Assembly: GCF_002803845.1 (NCBI RefSeq)
Contig: NZ_CP024985.1
Coordinates: 5,084,001-5,148,000 of the forward strand
DNA length: 64,000 bases
Reading direction: 5' to 3'
Source: Streptomyces lavendulae subsp. lavendulae
Lineage (GTDB): Bacteria > Actinomycetota > Actinomycetes > Streptomycetales > Streptomycetaceae
Of this stretch, positions 26,374-35,068 are shown piece after piece; position 1 is the first letter of the stretch, and each line of letters starts with the position of its first letter. The notes under the pieces are model-generated. The model saw nothing but the letters and a program-made list of their open reading frames with translations, did not search any database and had not been told where the DNA came from. The translations under genes and the position numbers were made by a program.

Positions 26374-27717
26374 TTACGCGAAGGGGCGGCCCATCGCGCG
26401 GTAGGTCCAGCCGGCGGCCCGCCACCGCTCCGGGTCCAGCGCGTTGCGTCCGTCGAGGACCAGGCGGTCGGTGACGGCCTCGCCGAGGACCGCGGGGTCC
26501 AGGTCGCGGAACTCGCGCCACTCGGTGAGGTGCAGGACGACCTCGGCGCCGCGGGCGGCCTCCAGCGCGGAGTCGGCGTAGCCGAGGGTCGGGAAGACGC
26601 GGCGGGCGTTGTCCATGCCCTTGGGGTCGTAGACGGTGACCTGCCCGCCCTGGAGGTGGATCTGCCCGGCGACGTTCAGCGCGGGCGAGTCGCGGACGTC
26701 GTCCGAGTCGGGCTTGAAGGTGGCGCCGAGGACGGCGACCCGCTTGCCGAGGAAGGAACCGCCGACCGCGTCGCGGGCCAGCTCCACCATGTGCCCGCGG
26801 CGGCGCATGTTGATGGAGTCGACCTCCCGCAGGAAGGTCAGGGCCTGGTCGGCGCCCAGTTCGCCGGCCCGGGCCATGAAAGCCCGGATGTCCTTGGGCA
26901 GGCAGCCGCCGCCGAAGCCGATCCCCGCGCGCAGGAACTTCGCGCCGATCCGCTCGTCGTGACCGATGGCCTCCGCCAGCTTGACCACGTCACCGCCCGC
27001 GGCCTCGCAGACCTCGGCCATCGCGTTGATGAAGGAGATCTTGGTGGCGAGGAAGGAGTTCGCCGCCGTCTTGACCAGTTCGGAGGTCGGGAAGTCGGTG
27101 ACCACCAGCGGGGTCCCCTCCGCCATCGGCGTCGCGTACACCTCCCGCAGCACCTTCTCGGCGCGCTCGCCCTGCACGCCGATGACGATCCGGTCGGGGT
27201 GCAGGGTGTCCTGGACGGCGAAGCCCTCGCGCAGGAACTCCGGGTTCCAGGCCAGCTCCACGTCCGCGCCGGCCGGGGCCAGCTCCACGAGCTTCGCCGC
27301 GAGCCGCTCCGCCGAGCCCACCGGCACGGTGGACTTGCCGACGACCAGCACCGGGCGCGTCAGGTGCGGGGCGAGCGAGGCCATCGCGGAGTCGACGTAG
27401 GACATGTCGCAGGCGTACTCGTTGTGCTTCTGCGGGGTGTTCACGCAGACGAAGTGGACGTCGCCGAACTCCCCGGCCTCCTCGTAGGAGGTGGTGAACC
27501 GCAGCCGGCCCGTGGAGCCCGGCAGCCCCGCGACGTGCGCGGCGAGCAGCTCCTCCAGCCCCGGCTCGTACATGGGGACCCGGCCGGCGGCCAGCATCTC
27601 GATCTTCTCCGGGACCACGTCCAGCCCGAGCACCTCGAAGCCCAGCTCGGCCATCGCGGCGGCGTGCGTCGCGCCGAGGTAGCCGGTGCCGATCACAGTG
27701 ATCTTGAGGGGGGCCAT
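26374..27717 (-). CDS. ugd: UDP-glucose 6-dehydrogenase
   Basis: 447 residues, UDP-glucose/GDP-mannose dehydrogenase family. It oxidises UDP-glucose to UDP-glucuronate with two NAD. The N-terminal Rossmann loop is VIGTGYLGATHA; KSTVPVG and EFLREGFAVQD are substrate-side blocks; the catalytic cysteine is in GFGGGCLPKD; the C-terminal domain has GATFKPDSDDVRDSPAL. GGAG precedes the ATG at 27717. UDP-glucuronate would feed acidic wall polymers, which fits the LCP and glycosyltransferase genes nearby. Strict UDP-glucose versus other sugar specificity is not provable here. Confidence 0.92.
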   Translation of the reverse strand: MAPLKITVIGTGYLGATHAAAMAELGFEVLGLDVVPEKIEMLAAGRVPMYEPGLEELLAAHVAGLPGSTGRLRFTTSYEEAGEFGDVHFVCVNTPQKHNEYACDMSYVDSAMASLAPHLTRPVLVVGKSTVPVGSAERLAAKLVELAPAGADVELAWNPEFLREGFAVQDTLHPDRIVIGVQGERAEKVLREVYATPMAEGTPLVVTDFPTSELVKTAANSFLATKISFINAMAEVCEAAGGDVVKLAEAIGHDERIGAKFLRAGIGFGGGCLPKDIRAFMARAGELGADQALTFLREVDSINMRRRGHMVELARDAVGGSFLGKRVAVLGATFKPDSDDVRDSPALNVAGQIHLQGGQVTVYDPKGMDNARRVFPTLGYADSALEAARGAEVVLHLTEWREFRDLDPAVLGEAVTDRLVLDGRNALDPERWRAAGWTYRAMGRPFA

Positions 27718-27913
27718 GGGTGCTCCAGAGGTGCGGGGCCGTTTGCGGCCACCGAGCATAGTCGTGCCCCGCACGGGGGACGTTCCCCGGCGGGTTCCCC
27801 GCTGTCACGCAGCTCACGTGCGCCGTACATATCGCCGACGGGACCCCGGACACTAAGATTTCAGTTACTTAACGGTAGTTAGCATCACGCATCACACATG
27901 GGGAGTGAGAGTC

Positions 27914-29086
27914 TTGGCGGGTTCTGCCGACTTCGACCTGTACCGCCCGGCCGAGGAGCACGACATGCTCCGCGAGTCCGTCCGCTCGCTCGCCGAGGCG
28001 AAGATCCTGCCGTTCGCCGCCGCGGTCGACGAGGAGTCCCGCTTCCCGCAGGAGGCCCTCGACGCCCTGGTCGCCAGCGACCTGCACGCCGTCCACGTCC
28101 CGGAGACCTACGGCGGCGCCGGGGCCGACGCCCTCGCCACCGTGATCGTGATCGAGGAGGTGGCCCGTGTCTGCGCCTCCTCCTCCCTGATCCCGGCCGT
28201 GAACAAGCTCGGCTCCCTCCCGGTGATCCTCTCCGGCTCGGAGGAGCTCAAGGCCAAGTACCTCGGCCCGCTGGCCAAGGGCGACGCGATGTTCTCCTAC
28301 GCGCTCTCCGAGCCCGACGCGGGCTCCGACGCCGCCGGCATGAAGACCCGCGCCGTGCGCGACGGGGACTTCTGGGTCCTCAACGGCGTCAAGCGCTGGA
28401 TCACCAACGCGGGCGTCTCCGAGTACTACACGGTCATGGCCGTCACCGACCCGGAGAAGCGTTCCAAGGGCATCAGCGCCTTCGTCGTCGAGAAGGGCGA
28501 CGAGGGGGTCTCCTTCGGCGCCCCGGAGAAGAAGCTCGGCATCAAGGGCTCCCCGACGCGCGAGGTCTACCTCGACAACGTCCGCATCCCCGCCGACCGC
28601 ATGATCGGCGCCGAGGGCACCGGCTTCGCCACGGCGATGAAGACCCTCGACCACACCCGCATCACCATCGCCGCCCAGGCCCTCGGCATCGCCCAGGGCG
28701 CGCTGGACTACGCCAAGGGCTACGTCCAGGAGCGCAAGCAGTTCGGCAAGCCGATCGGCGACTTCCAGGGCGTGCAGTTCATGCTCGCGGACATGGCCAT
28801 GAAGATCGAGGCCGCCCGCCAGCTGACCTACTCGGCCGCCGCCAAGTCGGAGCGCGTCTCCGCCGGGGGCGACAAGGAAGACCTCACCTTCTTCGGTGCC
28901 GCGGCCAAGTGCTTCGCCTCCGACGTCGCCATGGAGGTCACCACGGACGCCGTCCAGCTCCTCGGCGGCTACGGCTACACCCGCGACTACCCGGTCGAGC
29001 GGATGATGCGCGACGCGAAGATCACGCAGATCTACGAAGGAACGAACCAGGTCCAGCGGATCGTCATGGCCCGCAACCTGCCGTAG
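27914..29086 (+). CDS. acdH: acyl-CoA dehydrogenase
   Basis: 390 residues, FAD acyl-CoA dehydrogenase family: ALSEPDAGSDAAGM is the FAD/substrate block, the dimer motif QERKQFGKPIGDFQ follows, and the C-terminal MMRDAKITQIYEGTNQVQRIV contains the catalytic glutamate in YEGTNQ. It oxidises short or branched acyl-CoAs. I favour TTG at 27914 (MAGSADFDLYRP): GGGGAG ends ten bases before it, whereas GTG at 27905 abuts that site. A TAGCAT -10-like box is at 27880-27885. From memory this is the branched-chain acyl-CoA dehydrogenase of Streptomyces valine use, so I give that symbol with caution. Confidence 0.88.
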   Translation: MAGSADFDLYRPAEEHDMLRESVRSLAEAKILPFAAAVDEESRFPQEALDALVASDLHAVHVPETYGGAGADALATVIVIEEVARVCASSSLIPAVNKLGSLPVILSGSEELKAKYLGPLAKGDAMFSYALSEPDAGSDAAGMKTRAVRDGDFWVLNGVKRWITNAGVSEYYTVMAVTDPEKRSKGISAFVVEKGDEGVSFGAPEKKLGIKGSPTREVYLDNVRIPADRMIGAEGTGFATAMKTLDHTRITIAAQALGIAQGALDYAKGYVQERKQFGKPIGDFQGVQFMLADMAMKIEAARQLTYSAAAKSERVSAGGDKEDLTFFGAAAKCFASDVAMEVTTDAVQLLGGYGYTRDYPVERMMRDAKITQIYEGTNQVQRIVMARNLP

Positions 29087-29110
29087 CGGCCCCGCAGGCA
29101 CACGCGCACA

Positions 29111-29143
29111 GGAAGGCCCCCGGCGTCCCGCCGGGGGCCTTCC
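29111..29143 (+). terminator. hairpin terminator after acdH
   Basis: GGAAGGCCCCCGGCG (29111-29125), TCC loop, perfect complement at 29129-29143; 15-bp stem without a long T-tract. Confidence 0.8.
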
Positions 29144-29543
29144 GTGTGGAGAAGGGGCAAGGGTTCGTAACGGGTTGCCGACAGGTTCGGAACAACCGGC
29201 CGTCAACCGCGGTGGGCACAGCACCCTTCCGCGCCGGATCGGTTACGGAGGGGTTCCGCGGCGCCCGCCGCGCCGGGAGGCCGGGCCGAGCCCGGTGCAC
29301 CTCTCTGACCAGCGGTGATGGTCCACCAGGTGGGCGGCCGGGCGTGATGCGCCCTCATATATAGAGGACAGCCTCGCGCGGAGGTGTCCGATCTGCCGCA
29401 ATCCGCCCTTCTCCGCGCGGCCGTCCGGCCGTAACCGGAACGTGGCCGGGGCGGCCCCCGCCGGGCCCGCCCACGGCCTTGGCATGTCCCCGGATGGGCT
29501 AAATTTGAACCTTCGTACGCCCGAACCGGTTGGGGAGAAAACA
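29144..29543. other. intergenic region without a gene, 400 bp
   Basis: Between the acdH terminator and manC. No reading frame shows normal codon bias. It contains an unusual AT patch, CCTC-ATATATA-GAGG (29353-29367), and, near the manC end, TTGGCA (29479-29484) with TAAATT (29500-29505), a promoter-like pair but with short 15-bp spacing. A long leader or an unrecognised small RNA is possible. Confidence 0.45.
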
Positions 29544-30626
29544 ATGACGGAAGCGATCCTGCTGGTCGGCGGGCAGGGGACGCGACTGCGCCCCGTGACG
29601 GTGAACACCCCCAAGCCGATGGTTCCCGCGGCAGGCGTTCCCTTCCTCGCCCACCAGATAGCCAGGGCCGCCGCCGCCGGTGTCACCCACATCGTGATGG
29701 CCACCTGCTACCTCGCCGAGGTCTTCGAGCCCTACTTCGGTGACGGTTCCGACTTCGGCATCACCCTCGAATACGTCGTCGAGGACGAGCCCCTGGGCAC
29801 CGGCGGCGCCATCCGCAACGCCGCGCAGCGGCTGACCGGCGGCCCGGACTCGCCCGTCCTCGTCTTCAACGGCGACATCCTGACCGGCCTGGACATCGCC
29901 GGCCTGGTCGAGTCCCACCAGGCCGCCGACGCCGACGTCTCCCTGCACCTGGTGCGGGTCGAGGACCCGCGCGCCTTCGGCCTGGTCCCCACCGACTCCG
30001 AGGGGCGGGTGCTGGCCTTCACCGAGAAGCCGCAGACCCCCGAAGAGATCATCACCGACCAGATCAACGCCGGCTGCTACGTCTTCCGCCGCAGCGTCAT
30101 CGACTCCATCCCGGCCGGCCGACCGGTATCCGTCGAGCGCGAGACCTTCCCCGGTCTGCTCGACTCCGGCGCCAAGCTGCACGGCGTCACCGAGGACACC
30201 TACTGGCTGGACCTCGGCAAGCCCGAGTCCTTCGTGCAGGCCTCGGCCGACCTCGTGCGCGGCATCGTGTCCTCCCCGGCCGTCCCCGGCCCCCGCGGCG
30301 AGGCCCTGGTCCTCCCGGGTGCGGTGGTGGCGGACGGAGCCAAGCTGTCGGGCGGTACGGTGGTGGGTGCCGGCGCCCGGATCGAATCGGGCGCGGTCGT
30401 CCAGGGCTCGATCGTGCTGGACGGTGCGACCCTCGGCCCGGACACGGTGGTGAGCGCCAGCCTCATCGGCGCCGGCGCCTCGGTGGGTTCGCGCACGGTG
30501 GTGAACGGCGCGGTCGTCGGTGACGGTGCCGTCGTAGGGGCCGACAACGAACTTCGCGCAGGGGTGCGGGTGTGGTGCGAGGCTGAACTGCCCGACGCCG
30601 CGGTCCGCTTCTCCTCTGACCGGTGA
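29544..30626 (+). CDS. manC: mannose-1-phosphate guanylyltransferase-type NDP-sugar pyrophosphorylase
   Basis: 360 residues. Residues 1-235 are the nucleotidyltransferase: LLVGGQGTRLRPVT with the signature GxGTRL-RP, TPKPMVPAAG, EPLGTGGAI and FNGDILTG (metal Asp). Residues about 255-345 are left-handed beta-helix hexapeptide repeats (VVADGAKLSGGTVVGAGARIESGAVV style), as in actinobacterial GDP-mannose pyrophosphorylases. It would make GDP-mannose from mannose-1-phosphate, using the product of manB. Glucose-1-phosphate thymidylyl or uridylyl activity cannot be excluded from sequence. GGGGAG lies six bases before ATG. Overlaps the next gene by four bases. Confidence 0.85.
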   Translation: MTEAILLVGGQGTRLRPVTVNTPKPMVPAAGVPFLAHQIARAAAAGVTHIVMATCYLAEVFEPYFGDGSDFGITLEYVVEDEPLGTGGAIRNAAQRLTGGPDSPVLVFNGDILTGLDIAGLVESHQAADADVSLHLVRVEDPRAFGLVPTDSEGRVLAFTEKPQTPEEIITDQINAGCYVFRRSVIDSIPAGRPVSVERETFPGLLDSGAKLHGVTEDTYWLDLGKPESFVQASADLVRGIVSSPAVPGPRGEALVLPGAVVADGAKLSGGTVVGAGARIESGAVVQGSIVLDGATLGPDTVVSASLIGAGASVGSRTVVNGAVVGDGAVVGADNELRAGVRVWCEAELPDAAVRFSSDR

Positions 30627-31456
30627 CCAACTTCAGTGAGGCACAACCTGTGATAGGCGAGCAGCAGACTCCCCGCGCGACCGACGTCGCAACCACGAAG
30701 CTCCCCGACACCTGGGCACACACACCGCTCACCGTGGTCATGCCGACCTACAACGAGGCGGGCAACCTGCCGGGCATGGTGGAGCTGCTCATGGGTCTCG
30801 ACCAGCCGGGCCTGCGCCTGCTGGTCGTCGACGACTCCTCGCCCGACGGCACCGGCAAGATCGCCGACGAGCTGGCGGAGGGCTTCCTCACCGAGGACGG
30901 CAAGCCGCGCATGTCGGTCCTGCACCGCACCGCGAAGGACGGCCTCGGCCGCGCCTACGCCGCCGGCATGGCCAAGGCCGTCGAGGACGGCGCCGAGTAC
31001 GTGCTCCAGATGGACGCGGACGGCTCCCACCCGGCCGGCAAGATCGCCGAGATGCTGGGCGTCGCCCGCTCCACCGGCGCCGGTCTCGTCGTCGGTTCCC
31101 GCTACGTGCCGGGCGGCACCCTCTCCGACGCCTGGGGCGCCCACCGCAAGCTGCTCTCGCGCTGGGCCAACGCCTACGCGAGCACCATCCTGGGCACCCG
31201 CGTCCGTGACATCACGGGCGGCTTCAACCTGTGGAGCGCCCCCGCGCTGAAGGCGATCGACCTCGCGTCGATCGGCAGCGCCGGCTACAGCTTCCAGGTG
31301 GAGATGAAGTTCAAGGCCCTGCGCCGCGGCTTCCAGGTGATGGAGGTCCCGATCCACTTCGAGGACCGCACCGTCGGCGAGTCCAAGATGAACCTGGCCG
31401 TCCAACTGGAGTCCATCGCCATGCCGTGGAAGCTCCGCGCCCGCGCCGGCAAGTAA
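30623..31456 (+). CDS. polyprenol-phosphate mannose synthase-like glycosyltransferase (GT2)
   Basis: 277 residues, GT-A fold, no membrane helices. VVMPTYNEAGNLPGMV and VVDDSSPDGTG are the N-terminal nucleotide-binding motifs; QMDADGSHP is the DxD metal site; the late block GGFNLWS...GYSFQVEMKF matches dolichol/polyprenol-P-mannose synthases. It would move mannose from GDP-mannose to a polyprenyl phosphate for use outside the membrane by GT-C enzymes, and it is coupled to manC (GTGA overlap), which supplies that donor. An extra copy may exist elsewhere with the apolipoprotein acyltransferase, as is usual in actinomycetes. Confidence 0.88.
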   Translation: MTNFSEAQPVIGEQQTPRATDVATTKLPDTWAHTPLTVVMPTYNEAGNLPGMVELLMGLDQPGLRLLVVDDSSPDGTGKIADELAEGFLTEDGKPRMSVLHRTAKDGLGRAYAAGMAKAVEDGAEYVLQMDADGSHPAGKIAEMLGVARSTGAGLVVGSRYVPGGTLSDAWGAHRKLLSRWANAYASTILGTRVRDITGGFNLWSAPALKAIDLASIGSAGYSFQVEMKFKALRRGFQVMEVPIHFEDRTVGESKMNLAVQLESIAMPWKLRARAGK

Positions 31457-31471
31457 CCGCACGCACGAACG

Positions 31472-31511
31472 CGAAGAAGGGGCACCCCCCGCGGGGGGTG
31501 CCCCTTCTTCG
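31472..31511. terminator. perfect 40-nt palindromic terminator
   Basis: 31472-31491 and 31492-31511 are exact inverted copies (arm starts CGAAGAAGGGGCACC), with no unpaired loop in the sequence. The right arm carries CCTTCTTC. It separates the convergent GT2 and acyltransferase genes. Confidence 0.85.
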
Positions 31512-31540
31512 TACCCGGTGTGTCCGCGGCGTGCGAGGGC

Positions 31541-32710
31541 CTACTGCGGCGTCTCGCGCAGGGTCTTGGCCCGTCCGCCCGGCCGGCTCTCCAGGAAGCG
31601 CTTGAGCCCCCGCGCGGCCGGCCGCTCCACGAACCGCTGGATCAGCCACGAGGCCAGCAGCATCACGGCCGTCGCCGACAGCAGGAGCGTCCACGGCTCG
31701 ACGTTGCCGCGCCACTTGTGCAGCAGCGTCACGCCGATCTGCTGGTGCAGCAGGTAGAGCGGGTAGGACATCGCGCCCGCGACCGACAGCCAGCGCCAGG
31801 CGACCCGGTCCAGCCACCCCAGGGCCACGGCGGCCATCACCACGTAGCACAGGGTGATGACGAGCAGGCACATCTCCCAGGACAGCCGGTCGCCCTTGAC
31901 GGTGTTCCACCCGACGATGTCGTTCAGCCAGCGCTGCATCAGCAGCCAGGAGAACGCGAGCAGCACCCACGGCTCGCCCGCGCGCGCGCCCTCACGGCGG
32001 ATCAGGTAGAAGCAGATGCCGGAGATGAACAGCGGGGAGTAGGTGGGGTTCGCGAGGACGTTCAGGATCGGCAGCCCGGAGCTGGGCGCGAGCAGCGAGG
32101 CGACCGTCCAGATCCAGCAGAAGTTCAGGACCTTGCGGTACGTCAGGCCGGTCCAGGCGACCGCCGCGAAGATCAGGTAGAACCGCAGCTCGGACCAGAG
32201 GGTCCAGTACGACAGGTCCAGCTCGGCACTGCCCAGCGGGGTCTGGAACATCGTCAGGTTCGTCAGGACCTGGCTCAGCCCCGGCCCGGAGCCCCCGAAG
32301 GGCTTGCCGACGGCCAGCAGCACGCCCATGGTGACCAGGACGCAGAACCAGTACGCGGGTCCGAGGCGGATCACCCGGCTGCGCAGGTAGGAGCCCAGCG
32401 GACGGCCCCACGCCGACATGCAGATGACGAAGCCGCTGATCATGAAGAACAGCTCCACGCCCATCCAGCTGTAGCGGCCGACCACCGTCAGCCACCCGAA
32501 CGCATCGTGCCCCCACACCTCTTGACGGGTGTAGTGGTGCATGAGCACCAGGACCGCCGCCAGGATCCGCAGCCCGTCCAGGATCCGCAGCCGCGGCCGG
32601 TCCGCCGGGACCGGGGCGGGGAGCTCGGGCCGTTTCAGGGTGGGCCAGGCCGAGGGTCTGCCGTCTTCCCGTGGGTCGCCGAGGACGCGCGGGGACGGGT
32701 GCAAGGACAT
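31541..32710 (-). CDS. acyltransferase-3 family membrane protein
   Basis: 389 residues, about 10 membrane helices. The family transfers acyl groups (for example O-acetyl) to glycans. Key signs are RILDGLRILAAVLVLMHHY (the R-x(10)-H type opening), WMGVELFFMISGFVI with the conserved phenylalanine/glycine loop, and RVIRLGPAYWF. The 50 residues before the first helix are polar. ATG at 32710 has GGAG five bases upstream. Its place among wall glycopolymer genes suggests acetylation of an exported glycan; substrate unknown. Confidence 0.9.
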   Translation of the reverse strand: MSLHPSPRVLGDPREDGRPSAWPTLKRPELPAPVPADRPRLRILDGLRILAAVLVLMHHYTRQEVWGHDAFGWLTVVGRYSWMGVELFFMISGFVICMSAWGRPLGSYLRSRVIRLGPAYWFCVLVTMGVLLAVGKPFGGSGPGLSQVLTNLTMFQTPLGSAELDLSYWTLWSELRFYLIFAAVAWTGLTYRKVLNFCWIWTVASLLAPSSGLPILNVLANPTYSPLFISGICFYLIRREGARAGEPWVLLAFSWLLMQRWLNDIVGWNTVKGDRLSWEMCLLVITLCYVVMAAVALGWLDRVAWRWLSVAGAMSYPLYLLHQQIGVTLLHKWRGNVEPWTLLLSATAVMLLASWLIQRFVERPAARGLKRFLESRPGGRAKTLRETPQ

Positions 32711-32887
32711 GAACGCTCCACGGGCAGGACGGACGCGTGCCCGATTCCGCTGAGGCCGCGCCGGACGACGGGCCCAGCCGGGCATCCCCCCCGTGGCATG
32801 GGCCGCCTCAGTCTTACGAGAAAACCATCGCACTGTCCACAACACGTGGTTCATCGCACCCCGGCCCGCACCCCGCGCGCGGCCGGT

Positions 32888-34258
32888 TCACTGCCCCCGG
32901 ACGGTGACCTTCTGGTCGTTCTGGATCTCCTTGACCAGCTGCTGCACCTTCGCCTTGTCCCAGACGAGGTTGCCGCCCTTCTGGCCGGAAATGGGCATGT
33001 TCATCGACACGCCGTCACCCGAGGTGATGCCCTTCATCGCGAAGAACATCTGACCGAGGTCCCACAGCCCCATGTCCTTGTCGACGACGAGGGTGTCCAG
33101 GCCGGCGCCCATCACCGGGTAGAGGGCGAAGGGGTTGAGGATCGTGCCCGGCGTGGCCGCCTGGCTCGCCAGCGCCGACAGGAACTTCTGCTGGTTCTTG
33201 GTCCGCTGCAGGTCCGACTCGGCGAAGGCGTACCGGGTGCGCACGAAGGCCAGCGACTGTTCGCCGTTGAGGGTCTGACGGCCCGCCTTGAAGTCGGCGC
33301 CCGACTTCTCGTCCTTGAAGCCCTGTTCGATGTCGAGTTCCACGCCGCCCAGCGCGTCCACGATGTTCGCGAACCCGGCGAAACCGATCTCGGCGTAGTG
33401 GTCGATGTGCAGTCCGGTGTTGAACTCGATCGTCCGCACCAGCAGTTCCGGTCCGTCCTCCGCGTACGCCGCGTTGAGCTTGACCCGGCGGCCCTGGGAG
33501 GGGAACTTCTTGCCGGACTGGGAGCCGACGAAGGAGGGGATCTCCACGTCCGAGTCGCGCGGCAGCGAGATCATCGTGTTCCCGCTGGAGCACTTCGCGA
33601 GGACCATCATCGAGTCGGTGCGCTTGCCCTCGGCGGAGCCGGTGTGAAGCTTCTTCTTCTCCTCGTCGGACATGCCCTCGCGGCTGTCGGAGCCGACGAT
33701 CAGGTACGTGGTGCAGTCGCCTTCCTTGGGGCGCTCGATCACCTTGGAGAGGTCGACCTCGCGGCGCACCTTGGAGTCGGCCCAGAAGTAGGTGCCGATG
33801 GAGGTGACCAGGAGCGCGGAGACCAGCACGATGGAGCCGATCTTGATCCGCCTGCGCCAGTCCGGAGCCGGGCCGGCGGGGCCGCCGGGGCCGCCGGGCC
33901 GGGAGGGGCCGCCCGGGCGCCCGGGGCGGCCCGGTCCGGCCGGACCGCCGGGGCCCTGGGGCCGGCCGTAGACCTGCCCGGTGTTGTACCCGCTGTCGTA
34001 CGCGGCGTCCGGTCCCTGCGTCTGCTGCGGCGGCACTCCGCCCGCGGGGCGGCCCCGCGGCGGTCCCTGCGGGGGGACCGGCGGGCGGCCGGGGCGCTGC
34101 GGCGGCTGGGCCGGGCGCTGCGGCGGCTGCGGCTGCCGCTGGACGTGGCGCATCCGCTGCGCGCCCTCCGGCTGCGGCTGCCCGCTGCCGCGCCCGTACC
34201 CGTCATCGCGGCGGCCGCGCGCGTCGCGCTCGCCGTTCCACCCGTCCCAGTCGCTCAT
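32888..34258 (-). CDS. LCP family glycopolymer transferase (1 of 5)
   Basis: 456 residues. A 160-residue cytoplasmic head rich in Gln, Pro, Arg and Gly is followed by one membrane helix (about 170-192) and an extracellular LytR-CpsA-Psr domain (about 215-400): LIVGSDSREG, RTDSMMV, ISLPRDSDVEIP, RVKLNAAYAEDGPELLV, DHYAEIGF, VRTRYAFAESDLQRTKNQQ. These Arg and Asp residues bind the polyprenyl-pyrophosphate donor; the family attaches teichoic-type polymers to peptidoglycan. No LytR_C domain at the end. The start at 34258 lacks a strong ribosome site; a GTG two codons upstream is possible. Confidence 0.92.
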   Translation of the reverse strand: MSDWDGWNGERDARGRRDDGYGRGSGQPQPEGAQRMRHVQRQPQPPQRPAQPPQRPGRPPVPPQGPPRGRPAGGVPPQQTQGPDAAYDSGYNTGQVYGRPQGPGGPAGPGRPGRPGGPSRPGGPGGPAGPAPDWRRRIKIGSIVLVSALLVTSIGTYFWADSKVRREVDLSKVIERPKEGDCTTYLIVGSDSREGMSDEEKKKLHTGSAEGKRTDSMMVLAKCSSGNTMISLPRDSDVEIPSFVGSQSGKKFPSQGRRVKLNAAYAEDGPELLVRTIEFNTGLHIDHYAEIGFAGFANIVDALGGVELDIEQGFKDEKSGADFKAGRQTLNGEQSLAFVRTRYAFAESDLQRTKNQQKFLSALASQAATPGTILNPFALYPVMGAGLDTLVVDKDMGLWDLGQMFFAMKGITSGDGVSMNMPISGQKGGNLVWDKAKVQQLVKEIQNDQKVTVRGQ

Positions 34259-34352
34259 GCGCACAAGAATGCCTGCCGGGGCGTGCCGCCCGACACCCAG
34301 GTGGACGCTTCGTACCGCGGCTGTTGCAGAGCTGATGCCTGCGGCACCCACT

Positions 34353-34358
34353 TATGGT
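34353..34358 (+). promoter_or_regulatory. -10 box of a leaderless thioesterase transcript
   Basis: TATGGT ends six bases before the ATG at 34365 and no ribosome site is present. Confidence 0.45.
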
Positions 34359-34364
34359 GGCTCC

Positions 34365-34901
34365 ATGACAGAAATACCGCCGGTGCCCGCGGGCAAGCCG
34401 ATCTCGGCCTCCCGGACCACGCTCAGCCACATCATGACCGCCAACGACACCAACCTCCTCGGTACCGTGCACGGCGGTGTGATCATGAAGCTGGTGGACG
34501 ACGCGGCCGGCGCGGTGGCCGGGCGGCACTCGGGCGGGCCCGCCGTGACGGCGTCGATGGACGAGATGGCCTTCCTCGCCCCGGTCCGGGTCGGCGACCT
34601 GGTCCACGTCCGGGCGCAGTGCAACTGGACCGGCCGCTCCTCGATGGAGATCGGCGTACGGGTCCTCGCGGAGCGGTGGAACGAGTCCACCCCCGCCACC
34701 CAGGTCGGCAGCGCCTACCTCGTCTTCACCGCGGTCGACTCCGACGGCAAGCCCCGCCAGGTCCCGCCCGTGCTCCCGGAGACCGAGCAGGACGAGCGCC
34801 GCTACCAGGAGGCGCAGATCCGCCGCACCCACCGGCTCGCCCGCCGCCAGGCGATCACGGAGCTGCGCGAGCGCCGCGCCGCCGAGGGCCTCGACGACTG
34901 A
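34365..34901 (+). CDS. hotdog-fold acyl-CoA thioesterase
   Basis: 178 residues, YciA/BACH-type acyl-CoA thioesterase. HIMTANDTNLLGTVHGGVIMKLVDDAAG contains the conserved asparagine, the HGG turn and the catalytic aspartate; MDEMAFLAPVRVGDLV and NWTGRSSMEIGV are the second half of the hotdog. The last 40 residues are helical and charged. It hydrolyses acyl-CoA in the cytosol. Divergent from the LCP gene; ATG without a ribosome site, fitting the TATGGT box just upstream. Confidence 0.9.
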   Translation: MTEIPPVPAGKPISASRTTLSHIMTANDTNLLGTVHGGVIMKLVDDAAGAVAGRHSGGPAVTASMDEMAFLAPVRVGDLVHVRAQCNWTGRSSMEIGVRVLAERWNESTPATQVGSAYLVFTAVDSDGKPRQVPPVLPETEQDERRYQEAQIRRTHRLARRQAITELRERRAAEGLDD

Positions 34902-34988
34902 CCGCACCCCCGCCGCCCCCCCCGCCGGGCCGCCGACCGTCCGTGGCGTACGGGCTCCCGGGCATACCCGTGCCTTACGGGGGCCCCG

Positions 34989-34994
34989 TAGACT
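34989..34994 (+). promoter_or_regulatory. -10 box of the GT-C gene
   Basis: TAGACT about 75 bp before the start codon of the following membrane glycosyltransferase gene, in a gap of 167 bp. The -35 is not clear. Confidence 0.35.
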
Positions 34995-35068
34995 GGTCCG
35001 TCGACGTCCGGCTGCTCCGCCCGAGCGACGGCCTGCCCCTCGACCGGCCCTGCCGCGGAGAACCCCTG

